A stretch of DNA of 64,000 nucleotides, taken from contig CACYYM010000002.1 in assembly GCA_902778625.1 (NCBI GenBank), positions 96,050-160,049 on the forward strand, read 5' to 3'. The position numbers were made by a program, and so were the translations under genes. Of this stretch, positions 45,113-52,688 are shown piece by piece. Source of the stretch: an uncultured Bacteroidales bacterium (lineage in GTDB: Bacteria > Bacteroidota > Bacteroidia > Bacteroidales > Bacteroidaceae). Below the pieces are notes generated by a model, which was given only the letters and a program-made list of their open reading frames with translations, made no database searches and was not told the origin of the DNA. Position 1 is the stretch's first letter; every line of letters begins with the position of its first letter.

Positions 45113-46120
45113 TCACTTCGCATCCATTGCCTGACAGGCAGTGATGGCTATCATTTTATATATATCATCGACAGAGCAGCCGCGGCTAAGGTCGTTTACA
45201 GGGCGAGCGATACCTTGCAGGATGGGACCGATGGCTTCAGCTCCGGCAAGACGCTGAACGAGTTTATAGCCGATGTTTCCAACTTCGAGGCAAGGCACGA
45301 CGAGCACGTTTGCTTTGCCTGCAATGTGGCTGCCAGGAGCCTTCTTCGCTCCAACGCTTGGCACGAGAGCGGCATCTGCCTGCAGTTCGCCATCGATTTG
45401 AAGCGTGGGTTCCATCTCCTGAGCTTTCTTCGTGGCTTCAATAACTTTATCCACCACCTCGTGACTGGCGCTTCCCTTCGTGCTGAAGCTGAGCATAGCC
45501 ACACGAGGCTCTTTGAAACCAGCCACACTACGAGCGGTTTGAGCTGTGCAGACGGCAATCTGAGCAAGTTGATTTGCATCGGGCATCGGCGTAACAGCCA
45601 CATCACCCATCACGAGCACACCGTCCTCGCCATATTCCTTCGCAGGCGTAATCATCAGCATGGCACCGCTCACGCAACTCACGCCAGGCGCGCATTTGAT
45701 GATTTGCAGGGCAGGACGCAGAGTGTCGCCAGTCGTGGATAGAGCTCCCGAAATCTGTCCGTCGGCATCACCGTTCTTGATGATGAGGCAGCCATAGTAG
45801 AGCGGGTCTTGAGCCTTTGCTCTTGCTTCTTCCTCTGTCATGCCCTTGTTCTTGCGAAGGTTGTAGAGGAGTTGGACATAAGTTTCTGTCTTCTCGTACT
45901 TAGCGGGGTCGATGATGTGAGCTTTGCCAATGTTCTTGAGCCCCAACTTGTCGGCGAGGGCGAAGATGTCCTTTTCTGCTCCGATGAGGATGATGTCGGC
46001 AAGTTCGTCTGCCAAGGCTTTGTCCGCAGCCGTAAGCGTTCGCTCCTCCAAGCTCTCGGGCAGCACGATACGCTGCTTCTGCGACTTGGCTCGAGCGATG
46101 ATTTGTTCCATTAAAGTCAT
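45113..46120 (-). CDS. pta: Phosphate acetyltransferase
   Basis: It interconverts acetyl-CoA and acetyl phosphate. The 335-residue protein is the short form with only the catalytic PTA_PTB domain and no N-terminal regulatory DRTGG region. IVLPESLEERTL, the NGDADGQISGAL region and LVVPCLEVGNIGYKLVQRL are typical. It lies between cdaA (47 bp before) and ackA (13 bp after). Confidence 0.97.
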   Translation of the reverse strand: MTLMEQIIARAKSQKQRIVLPESLEERTLTAADKALADELADIILIGAEKDIFALADKLGLKNIGKAHIIDPAKYEKTETYVQLLYNLRKNKGMTEEEARAKAQDPLYYGCLIIKNGDADGQISGALSTTGDTLRPALQIIKCAPGVSCVSGAMLMITPAKEYGEDGVLVMGDVAVTPMPDANQLAQIAVCTAQTARSVAGFKEPRVAMLSFSTKGSASHEVVDKVIEATKKAQEMEPTLQIDGELQADAALVPSVGAKKAPGSHIAGKANVLVVPCLEVGNIGYKLVQRLAGAEAIGPILQGIARPVNDLSRGCSVDDIYKMIAITACQAMDAK

Positions 46121-46167
46121 AGTCTTATAATCTGAGTTTTATGAATATTCTTAGTAATCTGAATCGT

Positions 46168-46947
46168 TTAGAACTTCCCTTTCATCAACAGCGTCTCCAG
46201 TTCTTCTGCCGAGAGGTGGGCACGAAGCATGTCGTTATAAGCAGCGCTGATGTTGCCTGTCTCTTCGCTCACAACGATTGCCAGAGCGTCTGTCTCTTTG
46301 CTGATGCCTTTTGCAGCACGATGTCGAAGTCCGAACTCCTTTGGAATGTCTAGGTCGTGACTGATAGGCAGTATGCATGAAGCAGCTGCTATTCGCCCTT
46401 TCGCGATAATCATGGCACCGTCGTGGAGAGGGCTGTTCTTGAAGAAGATGTTCTCGATGAGCCGTTGTGTTATCTTTGCGTCAACCTCCTCGCCTGTTCG
46501 CATGAACTCGCCAAGAGGCAGATCGTTCTGAAGCACGATGAGGGCTCCGACGTGTTGCTTGCTCATGTTCATGCAAGCCATTACGATGGGGAAGATTGTC
46601 TCGCGTTCGTTGCGGAACTCGCCAGCATTCTTATGCTTGTCCAGCCTGAAGAAGCGGAAGAAGCGATGTGCTTGATTGCGAGCTCCAATGTTATAGAAGA
46701 AACGGCGAATGTCCTCTTGGAAGAGGATGATGATGGCAAGTGCACCGACACCTACAAGCTGGTCGAGGATGCCGCCCAGCAGCTTCATCTCGAGCACCTT
46801 GCTGATGATAATCCAGCAACTGACGAAGAGCAGGATGCCATAGAAGATGTTGACGGAGCGCGATTGCTTCATCAGTTTGTAGCAATAGAAGAGCACGATT
46901 GCTACAAGGAAAATGTCGATGAGGTCTTTGAAACTTATATTAGGCAT
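46168..46947 (-). CDS. cdaA: Diadenylate cyclase CdaA
   Basis: It makes the second messenger c-di-AMP from two ATP. The 259-residue protein has three N-terminal membrane segments (about residues 10-75) and a cytoplasmic DAC (DisA_N) domain with catalytic DGA at 176-178 and RHR at 208-210. c-di-AMP typically controls potassium and osmotic balance; a K+ channel gene lies elsewhere in this window. Its start overlaps the folP end by 13 bp, a common gene order in Bacteroidetes. Confidence 0.96.
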   Translation of the reverse strand: MPNISFKDLIDIFLVAIVLFYCYKLMKQSRSVNIFYGILLFVSCWIIISKVLEMKLLGGILDQLVGVGALAIIILFQEDIRRFFYNIGARNQAHRFFRFFRLDKHKNAGEFRNERETIFPIVMACMNMSKQHVGALIVLQNDLPLGEFMRTGEEVDAKITQRLIENIFFKNSPLHDGAMIIAKGRIAAASCILPISHDLDIPKEFGLRHRAAKGISKETDALAIVVSEETGNISAAYNDMLRAHLSAEELETLLMKGKF

Positions 46948-47801
46948 CCGCTTAACTTGTTAATTATCTTAACACATTCAACAGCTTCTCTGACTTCGTG
47001 GGCTCGAAGGATGTGAGCACCCTTTTCGAGAGCCACAGTTTGCAGAGCTGTTGTGCCGTTTAAGGCTTCGTCTGGAGTCACATTCAATAGCTTGTATATC
47101 ATGCTCTTGTGGCTTACGCCAACAAGCAAAGGCAGATTGAGTTCGTGCAGGACTTCGAGGTTTCGCATCAGTATATAGTTCTGTTCGAGAGTCTTACCGA
47201 AGCCGAAGCCAGGGTCAATGATGATGTCGCACACCCCAAGCTCGTGAAGTGTCTCAACCTTGCTGCCCATCTCTCTCAATAATGCTGCCATAAAAGGGGC
47301 ATCTTCTGTTTCGTCTATGGTGGCATTATGTGTGAGAATGTAAGGCACATCAAGCTCAGCTACCGTCTTGAACATCTCTTTGTCAAGCTCGCCGCCACTG
47401 ATGTCGTTCACCATCTGCACGCCAAACCCTTCGACGCACATCTTGGCAACGCTCGCTCTGAACGTATCGACGCTCAGGATCGCTTTCGGAGCTACCTTTC
47501 GCAAGGCAGAGAGGGCTTCCTTGAGCCGTCTCATCTCTTCTTCTTCATCAGGTGGCGTAAAGCCCGGACGTGTGGAGCAAGCCCCCACATCTAGTATGGA
47601 AGCACCTTCCTCGAGCATCTGCAGAGCATGATGAGCAAGCGCTTCTGCTCCCTCTTCGTGTTTGTAGAACGAGTCAGGCGTAGCATTCAGAATGCCCATT
47701 ACAACAGGCTCTTCTAGCAAAAGCAGTTCGCCGCCTGCATTGATACTGTATGGTGAAGTTGATAGCACTGCCAACACAAAATTTCGCACAAAGGTACACA
47801 T
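46935..47801 (-). CDS. folP: Dihydropteroate synthase
   Basis: It condenses p-aminobenzoate with the pterin pyrophosphate in folate synthesis and is the sulfonamide target. The motifs VMGILNATPDSFY, the SILDVGACSTRPG stretch and IIDPGFGFGKTLEQNY are canonical. ATG 47801 gives 288 residues, but a TACCTTTG -7 box (47789-47796) overlaps its first codons. GTG 47777 (280 residues) may be the true start with a very short leader. The gene overlaps cdaA by 13 bp and diverges from murF. Confidence 0.95.
   Translation of the reverse strand: MCTFVRNFVLAVLSTSPYSINAGGELLLLEEPVVMGILNATPDSFYKHEEGAEALAHHALQMLEEGASILDVGACSTRPGFTPPDEEEEMRRLKEALSALRKVAPKAILSVDTFRASVAKMCVEGFGVQMVNDISGGELDKEMFKTVAELDVPYILTHNATIDETEDAPFMAALLREMGSKVETLHELGVCDIIIDPGFGFGKTLEQNYILMRNLEVLHELNLPLLVGVSHKSMIYKLLNVTPDEALNGTTALQTVALEKGAHILRAHEVREAVECVKIINKLSGCLI
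47789..47796 (-). promoter_or_regulatory. -7 box of the folP-cdaA-pta-ackA operon
   Basis: TACCTTTG on the minus strand fits TAnnTTTG. It lies just inside the ATG 47801 frame and 11 nt before the alternative GTG 47777. Confidence 0.5.
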
Positions 47802-47811
47802 TATTTATATA

Positions 47812-47846
47812 TTTGGCAAGAATTACGGAAAAAAGGTTTAACTTTG
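47812..47846 (+). promoter_or_regulatory. Promoter of murF
   Basis: TTTG (47812-47815), a 23-bp spacer and TAACTTTG (47839-47846), ending 22 nt before the murF ATG. Confidence 0.65.
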
Positions 47847-47868
47847 CAAAGCAAAACGCATTTTGACT

Positions 47869-49161
47869 ATGAATACAGAAGCTTTATATGCCATTTATCG
47901 CGATCATCCGGCAGTTACGACGGATAGTCGCAAGTGTCCAGAAGACTCTATTTTCTTCGCATTGAAGGGCGATACGTTTGATGGAAACAATTATGCCGTG
48001 CAGGCTCTCGAGAAGGGTTGTGCCTTTGCGGTCGTCGATAATCCTGAAGTGGCGAAGCAGGACGAACGTCTCATCCTTGTTCCTGATGTTCTTAGGGCAT
48101 TGCAGGAGCTTGCTGCCTATCATCGTAAGGCTTGGGGCAAGACGGTTCTGCAGATTACGGGAACAAACGGCAAGACAACGACTAAAGAACTCATCAGCGC
48201 CGTCCTTTCCGAGGGTAAGAAGGTCCTCTATACTGAAGGCAACCTCAACAATCACATTGGTGTGCCGCTCACCCTTCTTCGCCTCAAGTCTGAACACGAC
48301 TTCGCCGTCATCGAGACGGGGGCCAATCATCCAGAAGAGATTGCTAACCTGTGCCGTATTGTTCAGGCAGACTTCGGACTCATCACGAATGTTGGGCGTG
48401 CTCATTTGGAAGGCTTTGGCAGCTTCGAAGGCGTGAAAAAGACAAAGGGCGAGTTATATGACGACCTGCACAAGCGAGGCAAGCAAATCTTCCTTAATGC
48501 TTTCGATGAAGACCTCTTGCAAATGGCTCAAGAGCGCGGCTTTGCCTTGTGGGAAAATGCTTTGCCATACGTCGAAGGCAGAGTAAGTGAAGTCACTCCG
48601 TTTGTTGAGATGCAGTGGCGTGCTGAAGATGGTGAGCCTTGGCACACAGTCAAGACCAACCTGATTGGCGCGTACAACATCTCAAACCTTCGTGCTGCAG
48701 TCACGATAGGCCTTCATTTCGGCATTACGCCAGAGCAGATTAAGCACGCTCTTTCAACGTACAAACCGACCAACAGTCGCAGCGAGTTGAAGCAGGTGAG
48801 AAGCAATCGGCTTATCGTTGATGCCTATAATGCGAACCCCTCAAGTATGTCGGCTGCCCTGACGAACTTCTCCTTCTTCGAGGATAAACATAAGATGGTG
48901 ATACTCGGTGATATGCGAGAGTTAGGTGCAGAAAGCCTTGAAGAACACAAAAGGGTAGTTCATCAGCTTCAAGAGATGAAATTGGAGCGCATTTGGTTGG
49001 TGGGAGAAGAGTTCTCGAAAGCAGCAACAGAGGGAATGCGTGTCTTCAAAGATGTGGAAGAAGTGAAGGAGGCTTTGAAGTCAGAACCGATTAGTGACTC
49101 CACTATTCTCATCAAAGGCAGTAACAGTACCAAACTGCATCAATTGCCCGCTGAGTTTTAA
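47869..49161 (+). CDS. murF: UDP-N-acetylmuramoyl-tripeptide--D-alanyl-D-alanine ligase
   Basis: It adds the D-Ala-D-Ala dipeptide to the peptidoglycan precursor in the cytoplasm. The 430-residue Mur ligase has the ATP loop ITGTNGKTTTKEL at about residues 100-112, ETGANHPEEI, NVGRAHLEGFG and the C-terminal DAYNANPSSM. ATG 47869 is preferred over an in-frame TTG six bases upstream. It stands alone, not in a dcw cluster, and ends at array 9. Confidence 0.97.
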   Translation: MNTEALYAIYRDHPAVTTDSRKCPEDSIFFALKGDTFDGNNYAVQALEKGCAFAVVDNPEVAKQDERLILVPDVLRALQELAAYHRKAWGKTVLQITGTNGKTTTKELISAVLSEGKKVLYTEGNLNNHIGVPLTLLRLKSEHDFAVIETGANHPEEIANLCRIVQADFGLITNVGRAHLEGFGSFEGVKKTKGELYDDLHKRGKQIFLNAFDEDLLQMAQERGFALWENALPYVEGRVSEVTPFVEMQWRAEDGEPWHTVKTNLIGAYNISNLRAAVTIGLHFGITPEQIKHALSTYKPTNSRSELKQVRSNRLIVDAYNANPSSMSAALTNFSFFEDKHKMVILGDMRELGAESLEEHKRVVHQLQEMKLERIWLVGEEFSKAATEGMRVFKDVEEVKEALKSEPISDSTILIKGSNSTKLHQLPAEF

Positions 49162-49176
49162 CTAACCGCATCTGAA

Positions 49177-49286
49177 AACTTCACACGTTAAGTTAGGCAA
49201 CTTCACACGTTAAGTTAGGCAACTTCACACGTTAAGTTAGAAAACTTCACACGTTAAGTTAGAAAACTTCACACGTTAAGTTTGCA
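49177..49286 (-). repeat. 22-bp tandem array 9 (five units)
   Basis: Five near-identical units with plus-strand core AACTTCACACGTTAAGTTA, plus a degenerate copy to about 49305. It fills the gap between the convergent murF and ABC-transporter ATPase genes, starting 16 bp after the murF stop. Confidence 0.96.
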
Positions 49287-49321
49287 AGCTTCCCGTGTAG
49301 CATTTGAGAATCTATCGTACT

Positions 49322-50077
49322 TTATCTGATTTTCAGCGTCAGTTCCTTATCGTCGAAACTGATGCCTTCGCCTTTCAGGAAGCGTTCGAGAATGCCGCTT
49401 TCCGTTAATGAGGCAGTCGTTCCAGTCGAGATGTTTTTCTCTTGCACAATCCATAGTTCGTCGCTCAACTGGATTGCCATCTCTACATCGTGCGTGCTGA
49501 GGAAGATGGTTTTGTTTGTTTCGTGAGCGAGTCGGAGCATCAGCCGGAGCGTGCTAACCTTTGCGTGGAAGTCGAGGAAAGCTGTCGGTTCGTCGAGTAG
49601 AATAATGGGTGTCTGTTGGGCTAATGCTTTGGCTAACAAGGCTTTCTGTCGTTCGCCATCACTGAGCGTATCAATGGTTCGCTCGGCGAGACTGCTGATT
49701 CCCACCATCTCGATGGCTTCGCTGACGATGTCTTTGTCCTCTTCCGAAAGCTTTCCGAAGAAGCCTGTATAGGGCGAACGTCCCATCCCGACGAGGTCCA
49801 CGACCTTCATGTAAGGTACTTCCACTCTTTCGGTCAACACTACTGAAACGGCTTTGCTGCGTTCCGCGAGCGTGAGCGAAGAAAGGTTTCTGCCGTCAAT
49901 CAACACCTCTCCCCAAAGCGGAGGCTGGAAGCCTGCAAGCGTTCGCAGGATAGTGCTTTTGCCCACACCATTCGCGCCAAGCAAGCATACCAGCTGACCT
50001 GCTTTAAGCACTTGATTAATGTCGGACAGAATGGCTTTTGTTCCGTACCCGACTGTGAGGTTATGCAGTTCAATCAT
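49322..50077 (-). CDS. ABC transporter ATP-binding protein, iron/cobalamin type
   Basis: The 251-residue ATPase of a FecCD/BtuCD-type importer: Walker A GANGVGKST (about residues 35-43), signature LSDGERQKALLAKALA, Walker B ILLDEPTAFLD and the switch His in LSTHDVE. It energises uptake of an iron chelate, heme or cobalamin. The start overlaps the GH20 gene in ATGA, so the ATPase is translated after a glycosidase rather than directly after the permease. Confidence 0.92.
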   Translation of the reverse strand: MIELHNLTVGYGTKAILSDINQVLKAGQLVCLLGANGVGKSTILRTLAGFQPPLWGEVLIDGRNLSSLTLAERSKAVSVVLTERVEVPYMKVVDLVGMGRSPYTGFFGKLSEEDKDIVSEAIEMVGISSLAERTIDTLSDGERQKALLAKALAQQTPIILLDEPTAFLDFHAKVSTLRLMLRLAHETNKTIFLSTHDVEMAIQLSDELWIVQEKNISTGTTASLTESGILERFLKGEGISFDDKELTLKIR

Positions 50078-51660
50078 TCGTATGCTTTGCAGAATTTATA
50101 TCCAAGAAGACGATAGGCTTGCTCAAGCGAAACGAGTCGTTCGAGGAACTGCTCATAGTTCTTTGCCTCAGGTTGAAGCCATTGTACTTCGCTCATGGCA
50201 GCCAGTCGGGGCAGAAGCATGTATTCAGCATGATCGGGACTAAGCACGTACTCCGTCCAGAGATTACATTGTGCGCCCATGATGTACTTTGCTTCTTCCT
50301 TTGTCAAATCTGCAGGCACAGGCTCCATGCTATAGACCTTGCTAAGGGGCAGATAACCTCCGATGGCTAAGGGCTGGGCATCGTGATTCTTGAGCTGGTA
50401 ATAATCGATGTAGCAGTGGGAGGTAGGCGTCATAACGACCTGATGGTGTAGCTTTGCCGCAGCCTTGCCGCCTTCGTATCCACGCCAACTCATCACGGCA
50501 GCATTCTCGCTCAGACCGCCTTCCAATGTCTCGTCCCAACCGATTATCTGACGACCCTTCTGCGCCAGGAATGCCTCCATCTCCTTGTTGATATAGGTCT
50601 GAAACTCAGCCTCTTTGGTGAGTCCCAGTTCTTTCATTTTGGCCTGACACTTTGGGCAAGCCTTCCAGCGGACACGCGGACTCTCGTCGCCACCAATATG
50701 AATCAACTTACTTGGGAAGACGTCGCACAGTTCGCCATATACCGTCTTGAGAAACTCCAATGTCTTTGGATTACCTGCGCAGAGCACATCGTCGGCTACT
50801 CCCCAACAGCTCCAAACCTTGTACGGACCACCTGTGCAGCCGAGATCGGGATATACACTCATGGCCGCAATCATGTGGCCAGGCAGGTCAATCTCTGGAA
50901 TGATGGTAATGTAACGTTCTTCCGCATATCGGACGACTTCGCGCAATTCCTCTTGCGAGTAATAACCGGTCTCAGGCGTATCGTCATAAATGGTGTTGTC
51001 GGGATCAGAAAGGCCTATGTTCTTGCCGACAATCGTGCACGGTCGTATGCTTGCTTTTGCTGCCAACTCGGGTAAGGCTTTTACTTCAAAACGCCAGCCT
51101 TGATCGTCGGTCAGATGCCAATGGAAGCGATTGATGCCGTGAAGAGCCAGAATGTCGATAAACTTCTTAATGAAAGCAATAGGAAAGAAGTGACGGGCAC
51201 AATCGAGTTCAGTTCCGCGATAGCTGAAACGTGGTGAACCACAAACCCAAGCATAAGGAAGACGCACCTCGCCTGTTTCGTTCATGACGCTCTTGCGAAG
51301 CGTCTGAATGCCGTAAAAGACGCCGCTTTCGCTCGCTCCTTGTATAGTGATGCCTTTCTTGCCGATGTTGATAGCGTAGTCATCAGGATTGTTGCTCTTG
51401 AGCCCAAGTGTGAGGTTGACGTCGCCTTTCTTGTTTTCAGTAACAGTAAGGCCAAGATATTCTGCAGCAAACTCTGCATTACGTTTCATCTTCAGGTTCT
51501 TTGCGGGATAGCTTACGGTCATACCTTCGGATAGAATCATGCTCTGACCGCTTTTGTCGATACTGATTTGCTGAGGTAAAGGAATGACTTGGTAATTAAC
51601 TTCGGCTGCTAAATTCAAACTTAATGCAGCAAAGACGAGAAATAATAATCGCTTATTCAT
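50074..51660 (-). CDS. Secreted beta-N-acetylhexosaminidase (GH20)
   Basis: It removes terminal N-acetylglucosamine or N-acetylgalactosamine from glycans. The 528-residue enzyme has a signal peptide (to about residue 19, ending NLAAE), an N-terminal alpha/beta domain, and the GH20 barrel with HWHLTDDQGWR (about 180-190) and the catalytic Asp-Glu pair in HIGGDE (321-326). It overlaps the permease gene by four bases and the ATPase gene by four bases, so it is embedded in the ABC operon. Confidence 0.95.
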   Translation of the reverse strand: MNKRLLFLVFAALSLNLAAEVNYQVIPLPQQISIDKSGQSMILSEGMTVSYPAKNLKMKRNAEFAAEYLGLTVTENKKGDVNLTLGLKSNNPDDYAINIGKKGITIQGASESGVFYGIQTLRKSVMNETGEVRLPYAWVCGSPRFSYRGTELDCARHFFPIAFIKKFIDILALHGINRFHWHLTDDQGWRFEVKALPELAAKASIRPCTIVGKNIGLSDPDNTIYDDTPETGYYSQEELREVVRYAEERYITIIPEIDLPGHMIAAMSVYPDLGCTGGPYKVWSCWGVADDVLCAGNPKTLEFLKTVYGELCDVFPSKLIHIGGDESPRVRWKACPKCQAKMKELGLTKEAEFQTYINKEMEAFLAQKGRQIIGWDETLEGGLSENAAVMSWRGYEGGKAAAKLHHQVVMTPTSHCYIDYYQLKNHDAQPLAIGGYLPLSKVYSMEPVPADLTKEEAKYIMGAQCNLWTEYVLSPDHAEYMLLPRLAAMSEVQWLQPEAKNYEQFLERLVSLEQAYRLLGYKFCKAYE

Positions 51661-52673
51661 GAGGCTTTGTTTTTGAGAATTACGTGTAAGACGACGGGAG
51701 CTCCAATGAGTGGCGTGATGACGCTGATTGGGATGATGCTGCCGTCGCGAGGTAGGGTGCTCAGCAGGTTGCAGGCCAGTGCCAGGTTAGCTCCGATAAG
51801 CATCGTGGCAGGCATCAACATTCTGTGGTACGAAGTGCCGAGGGTTAGTCGAGCCAAATGAGGCACCGCCAAGCCGATGAACGAAATGGGTCCGCAGAAA
51901 GCGGTTGTCGTTGCGGTGAGCAAACCCGTGACGAGCAATAACATTTGCCTGACTCTGCCAATCCTGATGCCTAAGTTCTCAGCATAACGGTCGCCGAGAA
52001 GAAGTGCGTCGAGAGGTTTGATAAGAAGCAGAGCAAGCAAAAGTCCTATGCATGAGAGAGTACAAAAGATGGGCAGCCTTTCAATACCGACTGAGGCGAA
52101 GTTGCCCATCCCCCAAATCACGAAGCTGTGGACGCCTTGTTCCGTAGCTGAGTAATTGAGGAGCTGTATCACGCTTCCGGTCACATAGCTGATGATGACA
52201 CCCGTGATGAGAAGCATTACTTGACTGCGAAGAAGCCTGCTCAGAAGCATCAGCAAAGCCATGATGGTAAGAGCTCCAACCATTGCTGCAACGACGACAA
52301 GCAAGTGTCCGCCAATTGTCAAGCTGCCGATGGAAGCCGTTCCTCCAAGCAGAAGCAGCACGATGGCTACGCCGAGGTTTGCTCCAGAGTCAATGCCGAG
52401 GATTGACGGACCTGCAAGAGGATTGCGGAAAGCCGTTTGCAAAAGCAAACCGCAGGTGCCGAGAGCTGTTCCAGTAAGCAAAGCTGTCAGCATCTGGGGC
52501 ACACGTCCTTGTAGCACAATGATGCTCCACGCAGGATGTCCTTCAATTTCGTTTCCGCAAAGAATCTGCCACACGTCCTTTATAGGAATGTCGAGTGAAC
52601 CCCATAGCACATTTGCGATGGAGAGAAGCACCATCAAGACGGCAAGTAGCTTCAATTTGTATTTGTCTTTCAT
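51657..52673 (-). CDS. FecCD/BtuC-family ABC transporter permease
   Basis: A 338-residue inner-membrane permease with about ten membrane segments. LLQTAFRNPLAGPSILGIDSGA and FCGPISFIGLAVPHLARL are hallmark sequences of the iron-siderophore/heme/cobalamin permease family. It overlaps the GH20 gene downstream by four bases and follows the large secreted protein by 15 bp. The ligand is unknown. Confidence 0.94.
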   Translation of the reverse strand: MKDKYKLKLLAVLMVLLSIANVLWGSLDIPIKDVWQILCGNEIEGHPAWSIIVLQGRVPQMLTALLTGTALGTCGLLLQTAFRNPLAGPSILGIDSGANLGVAIVLLLLGGTASIGSLTIGGHLLVVVAAMVGALTIMALLMLLSRLLRSQVMLLITGVIISYVTGSVIQLLNYSATEQGVHSFVIWGMGNFASVGIERLPIFCTLSCIGLLLALLLIKPLDALLLGDRYAENLGIRIGRVRQMLLLVTGLLTATTTAFCGPISFIGLAVPHLARLTLGTSYHRMLMPATMLIGANLALACNLLSTLPRDGSIIPISVITPLIGAPVVLHVILKNKAS

Positions 52674-52688
52674 CTTTTTAGCTTCATC

